DNA of 8,445 nt, taken from assembly GCA_030608245.1 (NCBI GenBank), contig JAUWEO010000069.1, forward strand, positions 1-8,445, given 5' to 3'. A model generated the notes under the pieces. It was given only the letters and a program-made list of their open reading frames with translations. It had not been told where the DNA came from and ran no database searches. A program made the position numbers and the translations under genes. Positions 8,071 to 8,445 of the stretch are shown one piece after another; the first letter of the stretch is position 1, and each line of letters opens with the position of its first letter. Source of the DNA: Candidatus Latescibacterota bacterium. Its GTDB lineage: Bacteria > Latescibacterota > MVCY01.

Positions 8071-8100
8071 AATGCCGGATCCCTGATTCAATCCGGCACT
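8071..8100 (-). promoter_or_regulatory. Stem-loop directly upstream of the porU start codon
   Basis: Perfect 8-base inverted arms, TGCCGGAT (8098-8091) and ATCCGGCA (8080-8073), flank a 10-base loop TGAATCAGGG. Wobble and A-T pairs can lengthen the stem on both sides. On the minus strand it is followed by TTTT (8072-8069), so it has the form of an intrinsic terminator, yet it ends only a few bases before the ATG at 8063. It occupies the place where a Shine-Dalgarno sequence would be expected, and the only purine-rich candidate (AGGG) is in its loop. It may be an attenuator or translational control element, or a terminator of an upstream transcript with porU leader sequence beyond it. Confidence 0.55.
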
Positions 8101-8130
8101 TAGTTTACCATCGGACGAGGGATCGTTCTG

Positions 8131-8159
8131 AGAATATCCGGATTCCAGGCCAATCACAA
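8131..8159 (-). promoter_or_regulatory. Second, weaker candidate promoter for porU
   Basis: The minus strand has TTGTGA (8159-8154), a 17-base spacer and TATTCT (8136-8131), each matching the sigma-70 consensus at 4 of 6 positions. It would start transcription near 8124, giving a leader of about 60 bases made largely of the hairpin next to the start codon. Matches of this quality arise often by chance, so this is an alternative to the extended -10 site upstream. Confidence 0.18.
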
Positions 8160-8221
8160 TCTCCAAGATCGAAACCTAAATGGGTCTCCAGTGTAACATT
8201 GCCCTGTTTCAAGTTTTGCGT

Positions 8222-8250
8222 AGTATATCAGGCAAACTCTACTATGGAAA
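8222..8250 (-). promoter_or_regulatory. Candidate extended -10 promoter for the porU-porV-cargo unit
   Basis: On the minus strand, TTTCCA (8250-8245; 4 of 6 to TTGACA) is followed after exactly 17 bases by TATACT (8227-8222; 5 of 6 to TATAAT). The TATACT is preceded by TGA, which makes an extended -10 element (TGnTATACT). Transcription would start near 8215 and give a leader of about 150 bases before the porU ATG. This fits a sigma-70-type consensus. If the host uses Bacteroidota-type -7 (TAnnTTTG) promoters, the match would not be meaningful. Confidence 0.38.
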
Positions 8251-8292
8251 TAGGACAAAGCTCTAACCTGCAAAATTTCGAGGAACCTCTAT

Positions 8293-8325
8293 GAGGGAAA
8301 CGGCAGATAACCTTGCTGTTCCCTC
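8293..8325. repeat. Imperfect inverted repeat in the leader region
   Basis: GAGGGAA (8293-8299) and TTCCCTC (8319-8325) are perfect 7-base arms. Further possible pairing inside (GGCAG against CTTGCT) is interrupted by a small mismatch region. No T-run follows on either strand, so it is not a standard terminator. It overlaps a second inverted repeat that extends to 8353. Confidence 0.4.
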
Positions 8326-8445
8326 GTTGGCAAAGAAAAAAGTCGCCAAAGGGATTGGTTAGAATGGAAAAACAATCCGGACATTCCTTGAACAATTTCC
8401 GATAGGCAATCTCCCTTAGTTAAGATTTCATCCCAGATTATGTAT

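Larger units (their letters stand above)
8064..8445 (-). other. Non-coding leader region upstream of porU
   Basis: About 380 bases contain no convincing gene on either strand. Reading frames here are short and have no recognisable protein signature. The longest minus-strand one starts at an ATG near 8378 and runs about 50 codons, but it has a low-complexity, Cys/Phe/Arg-rich translation and a Shine-Dalgarno-like AAGGA touching its ATG, too close to work. The region holds two candidate promoters for the minus strand, two overlapping inverted repeats (8293-8353) and a hairpin that abuts the porU start codon. Whatever gene lies further upstream is outside the window. Confidence 0.6.

Noticed and set aside
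8199..8226. Plus-strand promoter-like pair TTGCCC and TAGTAT, 16 bases apart
   Set aside because: Both hexamers match at only 4 of 6 positions, they overlap the better minus-strand extended -10 site, and no plus-strand gene follows within the window.
8244..8405. Three consecutive tiny plus-strand frames (16, 23 and 13 codons), the first two overlapping as ATGA
   Set aside because: They have no convincing Shine-Dalgarno sequences, no recognisable product and different frames, and such short runs are expected by chance in 160 bases.

Overview
The window holds three complete genes, all on the minus strand, that read as one transcription unit from right to left. First comes a gingipain-class (C25) cysteine peptidase of the PorU sortase type. 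It is followed by a PorV/PorQ-type outer-membrane beta-barrel, and then by a secreted M6-metallopeptidase-like protein with an FG-GAP/VCBS repeat region. Both the first and the third protein end in a type IX secretion sorting tail of the 'YPNP ... GVY/GLY' kind. No RNA gene, mobile element or CRISPR array was seen.

Organism: type IX secretion sorting tails, a PorU-like peptidase and a PorV-like barrel together indicate a diderm bacterium of the FCB supergroup (Fibrobacterota-Chlorobiota-Bacteroidota and related candidate phyla). Base composition looks moderate, near 50% GC by eye. Strong Shine-Dalgarno use (AAGGAGGT before porV) is less typical of Bacteroidota. With the FG-GAP/M6/FlgD-like architecture it leans me toward an uncultured FCB candidate phylum (Zixibacteria, Cloacimonadota, WOR-3/Stahlbacteria or similar). 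This placement is inference.

Layout: 8445-8064 is a non-coding leader with candidate promoters, inverted repeats and a hairpin abutting the first start codon. 8063-4116 is the PorU-like peptidase. A 65-base gap carrying a strong ribosome binding site follows. 4050-3010 is the PorV-like barrel. An 18-base gap follows, and 2991-1 is the M6-like protein, which starts at TTG and whose stop codon is the first three bases of the window. Any terminator lies outside.

How the genes fit together: in the Porphyromonas T9SS, PorV is the outer-membrane shuttle that binds sorting tails, and PorU is the surface sortase that removes them. porU and porV are also adjacent there. Here the same pair is followed directly by a tail-bearing cargo, so the unit looks like a sortase-shuttle-cargo cassette. 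The most striking point is that the cargo has an M6 peptidase fold whose zinc motif HExxHxxGxxD is changed at three of its four key positions, so it is probably a pseudopeptidase displayed or released at the cell surface.
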